Below are positions 25,416 through 33,523 of a DNA stretch of 64,000 nt, one piece after another (position 1 is the stretch's first letter; every line of letters starts with the position of its first letter). Where the stretch lies: NCBI RefSeq assembly GCF_000269985.1, contig NC_016109.1:62001-126000 (forward strand). Direction: 5' to 3'. Position numbers and translations under genes: made by a program. The stretch is from Kitasatospora setae KM-6054. Lineage in GTDB: Bacteria; Actinomycetota; Actinomycetes; Streptomycetales; Streptomycetaceae. The notes beneath the pieces are model-generated. The model did no database searches. It had not been told where the DNA came from and worked only from the letters and a program-made list of their open reading frames with translations.

Positions 25416-26611
25416 CAGGCCCTCGCGAACGGTGCGCGGCGGGCGAGCTCCACGGCGAACTCGTCGACCTCGACGCCGGGGACGAAGGGGTCCACGGCGG
25501 GGCCGTCGCCGAAGAAGTGGGCGATGGCGCCGACGGTGCGCTCGGTGGCGCAGCCGTCGCCGTAGGGGTTGGCGGCGGTGGCCATGCGCAGGTACTCGGC
25601 GGGGTTGCGCAGCAGTTCGGTGGTGGCGGCGACGATGCCCTCGGTGGTGGTGCCGACCAGCCGGGCGGTGCCGGCGACGACGGCCTCCGAGCGTTCGGTC
25701 ACGCTGCCCAGGACCAGGGTGGGCTTGCCCAGGGCGGGGCCTTCCTCCTGGGAGCCGCTGCTGTCGGAGACGATGATGTCGGCGCGGCGCATGAGCTTGC
25801 TGAAGCTGAGGTAGGGCAGCGGGTCGACGACGGTGATGTTCGGGTGTCCGCCGATCCGGGGGAGCATCGCCTCGCGGACGACGGGGTTGCGGTGCAGCGG
25901 GACGATGACGCGTACGTCGGGCTCGTCGGCGATGTCGACCAGGGCCTGGGCGATCTGGGGCAGGTGCGGCCAGGCCTCGCGGCGGTGGGCGGAGGCGAGG
26001 ATGACCCGCCGCGGGTCGGTGTCCAGGTCGGCGAGGGCCGGGTCCCCGTAGGAGTCGGAGCGTCCGCTGGCCCACTGGAGGGCGTCGATGACGGTGTTGC
26101 CGGTGACGACGATGGTCTCCTCGGCGATGCCCTCGCGCAGCAGGTTGGCGTGGTTGCCGGGGGTCGGCGCGAGGTGGAGGGCCGCGATCTGGGCGACGAG
26201 GCGGCGGTTGCCCTCCTCGGGGAAGGGCGATCCCAGGAATCCGCTGCGCAGGCCGGCTTCGACGTGGATGACGGGTATCTGGTGGTGGAAGCCGGAGAGG
26301 GCGGCGGCGAGGGTGGTGGCGGTGTCGCCGTGCACCAGGACCGCCTCGGTGGAGAGCTTGCCGAACTGCTCGCCCAGGCCGCGCAGGCAGCGGTAGGTGA
26401 CCTGGGAGAGGGTCTGCTTGGGGGCCATGATCTCCAGGTCGATGTCCGGCTTGAGGCCGAACGCCTCCAGGGTGTCGTCGAGCATCTGCCGGTGCTGGCC
26501 GGTGGAGATGACGACGGGGTCGAAGCGGGGGTCGGCCTGGAGTGCCCGGATGACCGGCGCGAACTTGATGGCCTCCGGCCGGGTCCCGAGGACTACTGCT
26601 ACGGACCGCAT
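25415..26611 (-). CDS. wecB: UDP-N-acetylglucosamine 2-epimerase (non-hydrolysing)
   Basis: A 398-residue epimerase of the WecB/MnaA type. Conserved blocks are VLGTRPEAIKFAPVI, VHGDTATTLAAAL, VIHVEAGLRSG, FPEEGNRRLVAQI, SAHRREAW, and SGSQEEGPALGKPTLVLG followed by TERSEAVVAGT. The acidic residues and His needed for UDP elimination and re-addition are all present. The normal product is UDP-ManNAc. A downstream dehydrogenase is missing and an AUDH-like pair follows instead, so the epimerase may serve a modified sugar. It starts the three-gene unit, downstream of a 172-bp repeat array. Confidence 0.92.
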   Translation of the reverse strand: MRSVAVVLGTRPEAIKFAPVIRALQADPRFDPVVISTGQHRQMLDDTLEAFGLKPDIDLEIMAPKQTLSQVTYRCLRGLGEQFGKLSTEAVLVHGDTATTLAAALSGFHHQIPVIHVEAGLRSGFLGSPFPEEGNRRLVAQIAALHLAPTPGNHANLLREGIAEETIVVTGNTVIDALQWASGRSDSYGDPALADLDTDPRRVILASAHRREAWPHLPQIAQALVDIADEPDVRVIVPLHRNPVVREAMLPRIGGHPNITVVDPLPYLSFSKLMRRADIIVSDSSGSQEEGPALGKPTLVLGSVTERSEAVVAGTARLVGTTTEGIVAATTELLRNPAEYLRMATAANPYGDGCATERTVGAIAHFFGDGPAVDPFVPGVEVDEFAVELARRAPFARA

Positions 26612-26862
26612 GATGTCTTTTTCCTTTGCTGTGGTCTGGTCAGGGCATGCGGAACCAGGGGCGGTTGCCGCGTCGGCGCGATGTTCTTCGGAGGCTCCTC
26701 GGCCGGCCCGGTGCCGGGCGGCCCGAGAGGAGGGCCTTCGGTGGCTCACGTCTTCGTGGAAGCCGGGGTCTTTCGCCGGTGGGCCCTGGCGGGCTCCCTT
26801 CGGCTGATAGATATCTTTCCCGTGAGCTATCTGTCCGTCAACGAAGGCATCCCGGGACTTGC

Positions 26863-27540
26863 ACAGCGCGGGCACGGCGAAGCCCCCGCGCTCGCGGACG
26901 GCGAACACGGGGGCCCAAGGCGGCAGTTGGCGGACGGCAGGACACCCCGGCAGGCCAGAACCCGGCCAGGAGGACCCGCGGGGCGGCCCGCCGGCCCTCA
27001 CGCCCTCAGACGGCGCAGGACCTCCCCCACCCGAACAGCGCGGGCACGGCGAAGCCCCCGCGCTCGCGGACGGCGAACACGGGGGCCCAAGGCGGCAGTT
27101 GGCGGACGGCAGGACACCCCGGCAGGCCAGAACCCGGCCAGGAGGACCCGCGGGGCGGCCCGCCGGCCCTCACGCCCTCAGACGGCGCAGGACCTCCCCC
27201 ACCCGAACAGCGCGGGCACGGCGAAGCCCCCGCGCTCGCGGACGGCGAACACGGGGGCCCAAGGCGGCAGTTGGCGGACGGCAGGACACCCCGGCAGGCC
27301 AGAACCCGGCCAGGAGGACCCGCGGGGCGGCCCGCCGGCCCTCACGCCCGCAGGCCACGCAGGACCTCCCCCACCCGAACAGCGCGGGCACGACGAAGCC
27401 CCCGCGCTCGCGGACGGCGAACACGGGGGCCCAAGGCGGCAGTTGGCGGACGACGGGACACCCCGGCAGGCCAGAACCCGGCCAGGAGGACCCGCGGGGC
27501 GGCCCGCCGGCCCTCACGCCCGCAGGCGGCGCAGGACCTC
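26863..27540. repeat. 172-bp tandem repeat array between the 2-epimerase and mutase genes
   Basis: Nearly four head-to-tail copies with an exact 172-bp period (ACAGCGCGGGCAC at 26863, 27035, 27207 and 27379). The last copy runs into the 3' end of the mutase-like gene, so its stop codon and last codons are the prototype of the corresponding part of each unit. Each unit contains GCCCCCG paired with CGGGGGC across about 20 bases, a terminator-like hairpin, so the array would present four terminators in series. The 250 bases between it and the epimerase start (26612-26862) hold no gene and presumably carry that promoter. Confidence 0.93.
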
Positions 27541-28887
27541 CTCGCGGACGCTGCCCAGCGTCGCCGCGTCCCGGGCCTCGACGTTGAGGCGCAGCAGTGG
27601 CCGGGTGGTGGAGGGGCGCAGGTTGAACCACCAGTCGTGTGCCGTCACCGTCAGGCCGTCGAGGTCGTCGAGCATGACGTCCTCGTGGCGGGCGTAGGCG
27701 GCGCGCAGCGCCGCGGTGCGGCCCTGCGGGTCGTCGGTGGCGATGTCGGTCTCGTCGCAGGAGCGGTAGCGGTCCCAGGGGGCGACCAGGGCCGAGAGCG
27801 GGCCCGAGCGGTCGTCCAGGGCGGCCAGGAGGTGGAGGGCGGCGAGCAGGCCGCTGTCGGCGTTCCAGAAGTCGCGGAAGTAGTAGTGCCCCGCGCGTCC
27901 GGTGCCCAGGACCGCTCCCGTGGCGGCCATCTCCTCCCGGACGAAGGTGTGCCCCACCCGGGTGCGGACCGCCTTGCCGCCGTATTCGGCGGCCGCTTCG
28001 GGGACCGACCGGGAGGTGGCCAGGTCGTGGACCACGGTGGCGCCGGGGTGCCTGTCCATTTCGCGGGCGGTGAGCAGGGCCGCGAGGGCCGGGGCGGGGA
28101 CGCTCTCGCCGCGTTCGTCGACGACGGCGCAGCGTCCGCCGTCCAGGGCCAGGCCGAGGTCGGCGCCCTCGGCGACCACGCGGGCCCGCAGGGCGGCGGT
28201 GGCGGCCGGGGCGAGCGGGTCGGCCCGGGCGTGGGCGGGGGCGGTGTCCGGGCCGGCGGGCAGCGGGACCACGCGCAGGGGCAGGGCCGCGAGGACGGCG
28301 GGGGCGCTGTGCCGGCCCGGGCCGTCGCCGGCGTCCACGACGACCGTCAGCGGGCGGATGCCCCGCAGGCCGGCCAGGGCGCGCAGGCGGGCCCCGTAGT
28401 CGCCGAGGACGTCGCGGCGCCTGATCGTGCCGACGGGGACGAAGGAGGGCGGGGCCCCGTGCACGGCCCACCGCTCGACCAGGGCGCGGATCTCGGCGAG
28501 GGCGGCGTCCTGTCCCAGGGGCGCGGCGCCCGCCCGGCACAGGGTGAGGCCGTGGTAGCCCGCGGGGCCGTGCGGGGCGGTGAACATCGCCCCGGGCAGG
28601 GCGAGTTCTCCCGAGGCGAAGTACAGCTGGTCGCTGGTGCAGGGGCCGATGTCGGTGACCGCCGTGCCGTACAGGGCCGCGCCCTGGGCGAAGGCGAGTG
28701 CCAGGTCGGGGGCGCAGGAGCGCGTGTCGTGGCCGACGACGAGGGCCTGGGCCTTCGTGACGCGGGCGAAGGCGGCGCCGAACAGTTCGGCGATCCGTTC
28801 GTCCCACTGGTCGGGGACGGTTCCGCGCAGGTCGTGGGTGTTGACGAGTGGGGAGAGGTCGAGGCTGTGCGGCCGGCTGAGCGGCAT
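27514..28887 (-). CDS. Phosphomannomutase-fold protein with degenerate active site
   Basis: A 457-residue protein that aligns with alpha-D-phosphohexomutases over its full length, from HDLRGTVPDQWDE to LRLNVEARDAA. All four catalytic loops are altered. The phosphoserine loop TASHNP is TAPHGP (103-108), replacing the catalytic Ser by Pro. The metal loop DGDxDR is DGGRC (249-253). The sugar loop GExSGH is GTGRAGH (328-334). The phosphate loop SNTEP is STTRP (426-430). Canonical mutase activity is therefore very unlikely. It may be a structural or regulatory pseudoenzyme or have a new activity. It is the gene after the flavin oxidase, and the repeat array overlaps its 3' end. Confidence 0.85.
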   Translation of the reverse strand: MPLSRPHSLDLSPLVNTHDLRGTVPDQWDERIAELFGAAFARVTKAQALVVGHDTRSCAPDLALAFAQGAALYGTAVTDIGPCTSDQLYFASGELALPGAMFTAPHGPAGYHGLTLCRAGAAPLGQDAALAEIRALVERWAVHGAPPSFVPVGTIRRRDVLGDYGARLRALAGLRGIRPLTVVVDAGDGPGRHSAPAVLAALPLRVVPLPAGPDTAPAHARADPLAPAATAALRARVVAEGADLGLALDGGRCAVVDERGESVPAPALAALLTAREMDRHPGATVVHDLATSRSVPEAAAEYGGKAVRTRVGHTFVREEMAATGAVLGTGRAGHYYFRDFWNADSGLLAALHLLAALDDRSGPLSALVAPWDRYRSCDETDIATDDPQGRTAALRAAYARHEDVMLDDLDGLTVTAHDWWFNLRPSTTRPLLRLNVEARDAATLGSVREEVLRRLRA

Positions 28888-28980
28888 GGGTGTTCCTCCG
28901 GGTGCGTGCTCGGGGGGCCGCTGTCGGGCCCGGTGGTTCTCGGCGGGGCGGGGCCGGACGGGGCGGGCCCGGCACGGGCG

Positions 28981-29017
28981 CGGGCGCGCCCCCGCGGGGA
29001 ACGCGGGGGCGCGCCCG
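28981..29017. terminator. Intrinsic terminator after the flavin oxidase gene
   Basis: A perfect 16-bp stem (CGGGCGCGCCCCCGCG) closes a GGGAA loop, 11 bases past the oxidase stop codon and before the mutase-like gene. Confidence 0.85.
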
Positions 29018-29028
29018 GGGCCGGGGCC

Positions 29029-30696
29029 CTAGCGGGGCAGTTCGACGGAGAGTGAGTGGCGGAAGAAGTTCGTCGGGTCCCAGCGCTTCTTGACCTGCTG
29101 CAGGCGCGGGTAGTTGCCCTTGTAGTAGAGGGTCTGCCAGGGCACGCCGGAGGTGTTGTGGCGGGGGTCGGAGACGTCGCGGTCGGGGTAGTTGATGTAG
29201 CACCCGTCGGTGGCGTCGTCGATCAGGGGCACGCCGCCGGTCTTGGCGAAGAAGTCCTCGTAGATGCCGCGGGCCCAGCCGAGGTAGAAGTCGTCCTCGC
29301 TCGCGTCGGCCCAGAAGGTCTGGAAGCACATCTTGAAGATCGAGCTGCGCTGGGCGTTGGCGGTGGCGTCGGGGGCCACCGCGTTGACCTGTCCGCCGAA
29401 GGAGAAGAGCACCAGCATGGTGTCCGGGTTGTTGAAGTCCGGCCGGGTCATGTGCCGGTAGACGGCCGCGACCTGGTGGTCGGTGAAGTTCCTGCGCATG
29501 TAGCCGGACTTGTGGGCGCCGCGGGAGGTGGGGTTGGTGATGGTCGGGTTGTTGGTGCCCACCTGGCGGGTGGCCTGCAGCCACGGGAGTTCGCGGGGGG
29601 CGAGCAGTTCGGGCATCGCGGGCAGTTCGCCGTTGGCGCGGGCCAGTGCCCTGGGGGTGACGCCGGTGCCGGCGAGGACCGCTGTCAGGTAGTCGTCCAG
29701 GAGCCGGCGGGCGCCGGGGACGGTCGCGTCGACCTGGGTGAACATGCCGAGGCTGCCGTGCGCGCGGGAGCTGACGTTGAAGAGGCTGCTGAGGTGGCGG
29801 TACTCGGAGTCCGGGGCGCTGTTCGCCTCGTGCCAGGCGCCGAAGTTCTTCAGCAGGCGGGTGAACTTCGCCTCGGTCAGCTGGTCCCAGGGCAGTTCGA
29901 TGGCGCTGACCAGGACCGTCGAGGGCGGGGAGACCAGCTGGTCGGCGGGGTTGCTGCCGGTGGCGCCCGGGGAGCGGAACAGGTAGCGGGTGACGAGGCC
30001 GAAGTTGCCGCCGCCGCCGCCGGTGTGGGCCCACCACAGTTCGCGGTTCGGGTCGTTCTCCTCCCGGGTGGCCAGTACGGTGCGGGCCTTGCCCCGCCCG
30101 TCGACCACGACGACCTCGACGCCGTAGAGGTGGTCGGAGACCAGTCCGTGGGCCCTGGACAGCAGGCCGTACCCGCCGCCGGCGATGTGGCCGCCGGCCC
30201 CGACGCTGTAGCAGATGCCGCCGGGTATGGTGACGCCCCAGCCCTTGTACAGCGCCTCGTAGACGTTGATCAGGCGGGCGCCGGGCTCGACGACGAAGGC
30301 GCGGTGGCCGGGGTCGTAGCCGACCTCGGTCATCTCGGAGAAGTCGAGGATGACCTCGACGCCGGGATTGGCCGTGAAGTCGGCGAAGCAGTGGCCGCCG
30401 CTGCGGACCGAGACCCGCTTGCCGGCCCGGAAGGCGCTCTCCAGGGCCCGCTCGGCGTCGGCGGAGGACCGGATCATCTTGACGTAGTCGGGCCGGGCGA
30501 CGAACCGCTGGTTGTTGCCGCTGGTCAGCAGCGGGTACCGCGGGTCGTCGGGGCGGATGGTCGGGCCGGTGGCGGCTCCCGGGGCCGCCCCGGCGGGAGC
30601 CGCCGCGGCGCTCCCGCCCAGGGCTGCGGCGGCCACCGCTGCGCCGGCCACGGCCGCGCCGCGTCCCAGTACGGTCCGGCGATCCACACCACTCAT
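29029..30696 (-). CDS. Exported BBE-like FAD oxidoreductase with bicovalent-flavin motifs
   Basis: A 555-residue berberine-bridge-enzyme-like oxidase. The N-terminus MSGVDRRTVLGRG plus an Ala-rich stretch is a twin-arginine signal, so it folds with FAD before export. The PCMH FAD domain shows SVRSGGHCF with His102, and PGGICYSVGAGGHIAGGGYG with Cys162, the pair that forms the 6-S-cysteinyl, 8-alpha-histidyl bicovalent FAD in glucooligosaccharide and aclacinomycin oxidases. The C-terminal BBE segment ends KKRWDPTNFFRHSLSVELP. Likely substrates are sugars or glycosylated products outside the membrane, using O2. It is flanked by an exporter gene upstream and by a terminator. Confidence 0.93.
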   Translation of the reverse strand: MSGVDRRTVLGRGAAVAGAAVAAAALGGSAAAAPAGAAPGAATGPTIRPDDPRYPLLTSGNNQRFVARPDYVKMIRSSADAERALESAFRAGKRVSVRSGGHCFADFTANPGVEVILDFSEMTEVGYDPGHRAFVVEPGARLINVYEALYKGWGVTIPGGICYSVGAGGHIAGGGYGLLSRAHGLVSDHLYGVEVVVVDGRGKARTVLATREENDPNRELWWAHTGGGGGNFGLVTRYLFRSPGATGSNPADQLVSPPSTVLVSAIELPWDQLTEAKFTRLLKNFGAWHEANSAPDSEYRHLSSLFNVSSRAHGSLGMFTQVDATVPGARRLLDDYLTAVLAGTGVTPRALARANGELPAMPELLAPRELPWLQATRQVGTNNPTITNPTSRGAHKSGYMRRNFTDHQVAAVYRHMTRPDFNNPDTMLVLFSFGGQVNAVAPDATANAQRSSIFKMCFQTFWADASEDDFYLGWARGIYEDFFAKTGGVPLIDDATDGCYINYPDRDVSDPRHNTSGVPWQTLYYKGNYPRLQQVKKRWDPTNFFRHSLSVELPR

Positions 30697-30774
30697 CGTC
30701 AGCTACCTCGAGTTCCTTGGTTGTCGTGTCCGGGCGGGCGTGCCGCGCGCCCGGTGGGGCGGTGGGGCGGTGGG

Positions 30775-32001
30775 TCAGGCCGCCGCGGGCGAGGTCTGCT
30801 CGCTCGCGGGCAGGTCGTGCGGGGGCGGGTCGTGCGGGGGCGGGGGGCCGTCCGCGGCGGTGCGGCGGTCGAGCAGTCCGGCGAGGGCGGCGACGGCGAG
30901 GCCGGCGACGGCCAGCAGGGCGCCGACCCAGTTGGGGGCGGTGTAGCCGAGCCCGTGGCTGATGGTGAGGCCGCCGAGCCAGGCCCCGACGGCGTTGCCC
31001 AGGTTGAACGCCGCGATGTTGGCCGCCGAGGCGAGGGCCGGAGCCCCCTCGGCTTTCTGCATGACCCGCATCTGCAGCGGCGGCACGGTGGCGAAGCCGA
31101 CGGCTCCCAGTGCCGCGAGGGTGATCGCCGCCGACACGGGTGTGCGGGCGGTGGCGACGAACAGGAGCAGGACGCCCGCGAGGGCGGCGAGGATGACGTA
31201 GAGGCTGGGCATCAGGCTGCGGTCGGCCGCGCGCCCGCCCAGGACGTTGCCGACGCACAGGCCCGCTCCGAAGAGCACCAGCAGCCAGGTCACGGCGCCG
31301 GGCGGGAATCCGGCGACCTCGGTCATCATCGGCGCGACGTAGGTGAAGGAGGCGAAGACCCCGGCGAAGCCGAGGGTGGTGGTCAGCAGCGCCAGCCATA
31401 CCTGGGGGCGGCGGAAGACCGCGAGTTCGCCGCGCAGGCCGGCGCCGCGCTCGCGCTCCTGGCGCGGGACGAGGGCGGTGATGCCGCAGAGGCCGACGAC
31501 GCCGAAGGCGGTGACCGCCCAGAACGTCGAGCGCCAGCCGAAGTGCTGTCCGAGGAAGGTGCCCAGCGGCACGCCGAGGACGTTGGCGACGGTGAGGCCG
31601 GTGAACATCAGGGCGATCGCGCTGGCCCGGCGGGCCGGGGCGACCAGGCCCGCGGCGACGACGGACCCGATGCCGAAGAACGCTCCGTGGGTGAGCGCGG
31701 CGACCAGCCGGCCGGTCATCAGCTGGGTGTAGCTGCCCGCGAAGGCGCAGAGCAGGTTGCCGGCGATGAAGAGGGCCATCAGGACGGCGAGCATGGTCTT
31801 GCGCGGCAGCCGGGATCCGGCGGCGGTCATCAGCGGGGCGCCGACGACCACGCCGAGGGCGTAGCCGGTGACGAGCATCCCGGCGGAGGGGATGGAGACC
31901 GAGAAGTCCCCCGCGATCTGCGGGAGCAGGCCGACGATGACGAATTCCGTCGTCCCGATGCCGAAGGCGCCCAGGGCCAGGGCGATGAGGGCCAGCGGCA
32001 T
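30775..32001 (-). CDS. MFS exporter, DHA1 (AraJ/chloramphenicol-resistance) type
   Basis: A 408-residue, 12-helix MFS protein. Helix 1 is LALIALALGAFGIGTTEFVI, typical of DHA1 exporters (GTTEFVIVGLLP), and motif A lies around GSRLPRKTML. The start ATGA overlaps the stop codon of the ECF sigma gene. The C-terminus is a cytoplasmic Pro/His tail. It probably exports a small hydrophobic or sugar compound. Coupling with the sigma factor suggests its level follows that of the regulator. Confidence 0.9.
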   Translation of the reverse strand: MPLALIALALGAFGIGTTEFVIVGLLPQIAGDFSVSIPSAGMLVTGYALGVVVGAPLMTAAGSRLPRKTMLAVLMALFIAGNLLCAFAGSYTQLMTGRLVAALTHGAFFGIGSVVAAGLVAPARRASAIALMFTGLTVANVLGVPLGTFLGQHFGWRSTFWAVTAFGVVGLCGITALVPRQERERGAGLRGELAVFRRPQVWLALLTTTLGFAGVFASFTYVAPMMTEVAGFPPGAVTWLLVLFGAGLCVGNVLGGRAADRSLMPSLYVILAALAGVLLLFVATARTPVSAAITLAALGAVGFATVPPLQMRVMQKAEGAPALASAANIAAFNLGNAVGAWLGGLTISHGLGYTAPNWVGALLAVAGLAVAALAGLLDRRTAADGPPPPHDPPPHDLPASEQTSPAAA

Positions 32002-32591
32002 CACCGCACCTCTTCCCGGTGCGCGCGGGCGCCCGCGTCGCGGTGGTCCTCCAGGAGGGCCCGCAGTCGCCTGCGGCCCCGGTGCAGGCGGGTGTTGACC
32101 GTGGCGTAGGGGACGCCGACCAGTGCGGCGATCTCCTCGTGGGAGAGTCCTTCCATGTCGGCGAGGTAGACCACGGTGCGGAAGATGCCGGGTATCCCCA
32201 GCATCGCGCGGGTGACCGCCGGGCCGGGCAGCCGGTCCAGGACCTGTGACTCGGCGGACGGCACGGGGCCGGGCCGGGCGGGCCCGCGGTCCTCGGTGTA
32301 GGGGGCGCCCGAGAGCTGGGGGGCGGCCTGCTTCTTGCGGTAGGCGTCGAGGTAGGTGTTCAGCAGGATCCGGGACAGCCACGCGCCGGCGTTGGTGCCG
32401 GGGCGGAAGCCGTGGTAGCCGCGGTAGGCGCGGGTGTAGGTCTCCTGCACCAGGTCCTCCGCGTCGGCGGGGTTGCGGGTCAGGCGCAGGGCCTGCGCGT
32501 GGAGCCGGTCCCGGTGGCCGAGCGCGTCGCGCTCGAAGCGCTCCGAGCGCTGGGCGCGGGTCTGCGGCGCGGCGGTGATCGTGTCCGTCAT
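32001..32591 (-). CDS. ECF sigma factor, SigR-like, without neighbouring anti-sigma
   Basis: A 196-residue extracytoplasmic-function sigma factor. Region 2 reads [40 protein letters not shown] and [19 protein letters not shown]. Region 4 reads [20 protein letters not shown] and [17 protein letters not shown]. These are close to the SigR (RpoE/ECF12) group, whose members are normally held by a zinc anti-sigma encoded next door. No such gene is present; the next gene is the MFS exporter with an ATGA overlap. Control may be transcriptional or by a distant RsrA-like protein. Confidence 0.92.
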   Translation of the reverse strand: MTDTITAAPQTRAQRSERFERDALGHRDRLHAQALRLTRNPADAEDLVQETYTRAYRGYHGFRPGTNAGAWLSRILLNTYLDAYRKKQAAPQLSGAPYTEDRGPARPGPVPSAESQVLDRLPGPAVTRAMLGIPGIFRTVVYLADMEGLSHEEIAALVGVPYATVNTRLHRGRRRLRALLEDHRDAGARAHREEVR

Positions 32592-32641
32592 CAGGCGTCC
32601 TTCTACGGTGCCGGCGAGCGCCGCGGCGCGGGCGGCGCGGG

Positions 32642-33439
32642 TCAGATCTGGCGCAGTGCTCCGCCGTCGACGGCCCATTCGGCTCCCGTGACCTGGGCGG
32701 CGAGCGGGGAGAGGAGGTAGGCGATGACGCGGGCGACGTCGTCGGGGGTGCCGATACGCCCGGTGGGCAGTGCGCGCACCTCGCGGACGAAGTGCTCGAC
32801 GGCCTCGTCGGCGGGCAGCGCGAAGCGCTCCGCGAGCTGGTCGGCGAAGCCTCCGGGGGCGTCGAACAGGGCGGTCCTGGTCGGGCCGGGCGAGACGACG
32901 TTGGAGCGGACTCCCCGGCGGGCGAACTCGGCGGTGAGGGACTTGGAGAGGGAGAGCAGGGCCGTCTTGGAGGCCGCGTAGTCGACCAGCGGGTGGTCGG
33001 GGAAGCGCGCGGCCTCGCTGGCCAGGTGCACCAGGGAGCCGGCGCCCCGCTCCAGGAGGGCGGGCAGCGCGGCGCGGGTCATCCGCACCGCGGAGTGGAA
33101 GTTGGTGTCGAAGGTCGCCTGCCACTGCTCGTCGCTCACGTCCAGGAAGCCCGTGCGGGAGTGCAGGGCGCCGACGTTGTTGACCAGTCCGTCGAGGCGC
33201 CCGTGGCGCTCCAGGACGGTGTCGACGACGCGGCGGGCGGCGTTTGGGGCGGTCACGTCGGCGGCGACCGTGCTGACCCGGGCGCCGGGGCCGGCGGGGT
33301 CGGCGGGGCCGGCGGCGGGCTTGCGGGACACCCCGACGACGGTCGCCCCTTCCGCGGCGAGCACCCGCACGGTGGCCCGCCCGATTCCGGCCGAGGCCCC
33401 GGTGACGAGGAAGACCTTGTCCGCGAGTTGCAGGTCCAT
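32642..33439 (-). CDS. Short-chain dehydrogenase/reductase
   Basis: A 265-residue classical SDR. The cofactor motif is [12 protein letters not shown], followed by NNVGALHS. Catalytic residues are in [21 protein letters not shown] (Ser, Tyr, Lys), then [18 protein letters not shown] after beta-2, with an Arg, suggests NADP(H). It probably reduces or oxidises a sugar or ketone intermediate. It lies between exporter copy B and the sigma gene, 50 bases upstream of the latter, so the three may share a transcript. Confidence 0.92.
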   Translation of the reverse strand: MDLQLADKVFLVTGASAGIGRATVRVLAAEGATVVGVSRKPAAGPADPAGPGARVSTVAADVTAPNAARRVVDTVLERHGRLDGLVNNVGALHSRTGFLDVSDEQWQATFDTNFHSAVRMTRAALPALLERGAGSLVHLASEAARFPDHPLVDYAASKTALLSLSKSLTAEFARRGVRSNVVSPGPTRTALFDAPGGFADQLAERFALPADEAVEHFVREVRALPTGRIGTPDDVARVIAYLLSPLAAQVTGAEWAVDGGALRQI

Positions 33440-33523
33440 CGGTTCGGCGTCCTTTGCGTGTCGCAGGGGTGGGTGGTGCCCGGCCCGGGCCGCCGGGGGT
33501 GGCCGGCGGCCCGGGCCGCGTCG

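Noticed and set aside
26863..27540. CRISPR-like array
   Set aside because: The whole 172-bp unit is conserved, with no variable spacers, and it contains the end of a protein gene.
27170..31399. Leftward open frame of over 1400 codons through the repeat array and three genes
   Set aside because: It runs through tandem repeats and overlaps the mutase-like, oxidase and exporter genes in another frame; composition is Arg/Pro-rich noise.
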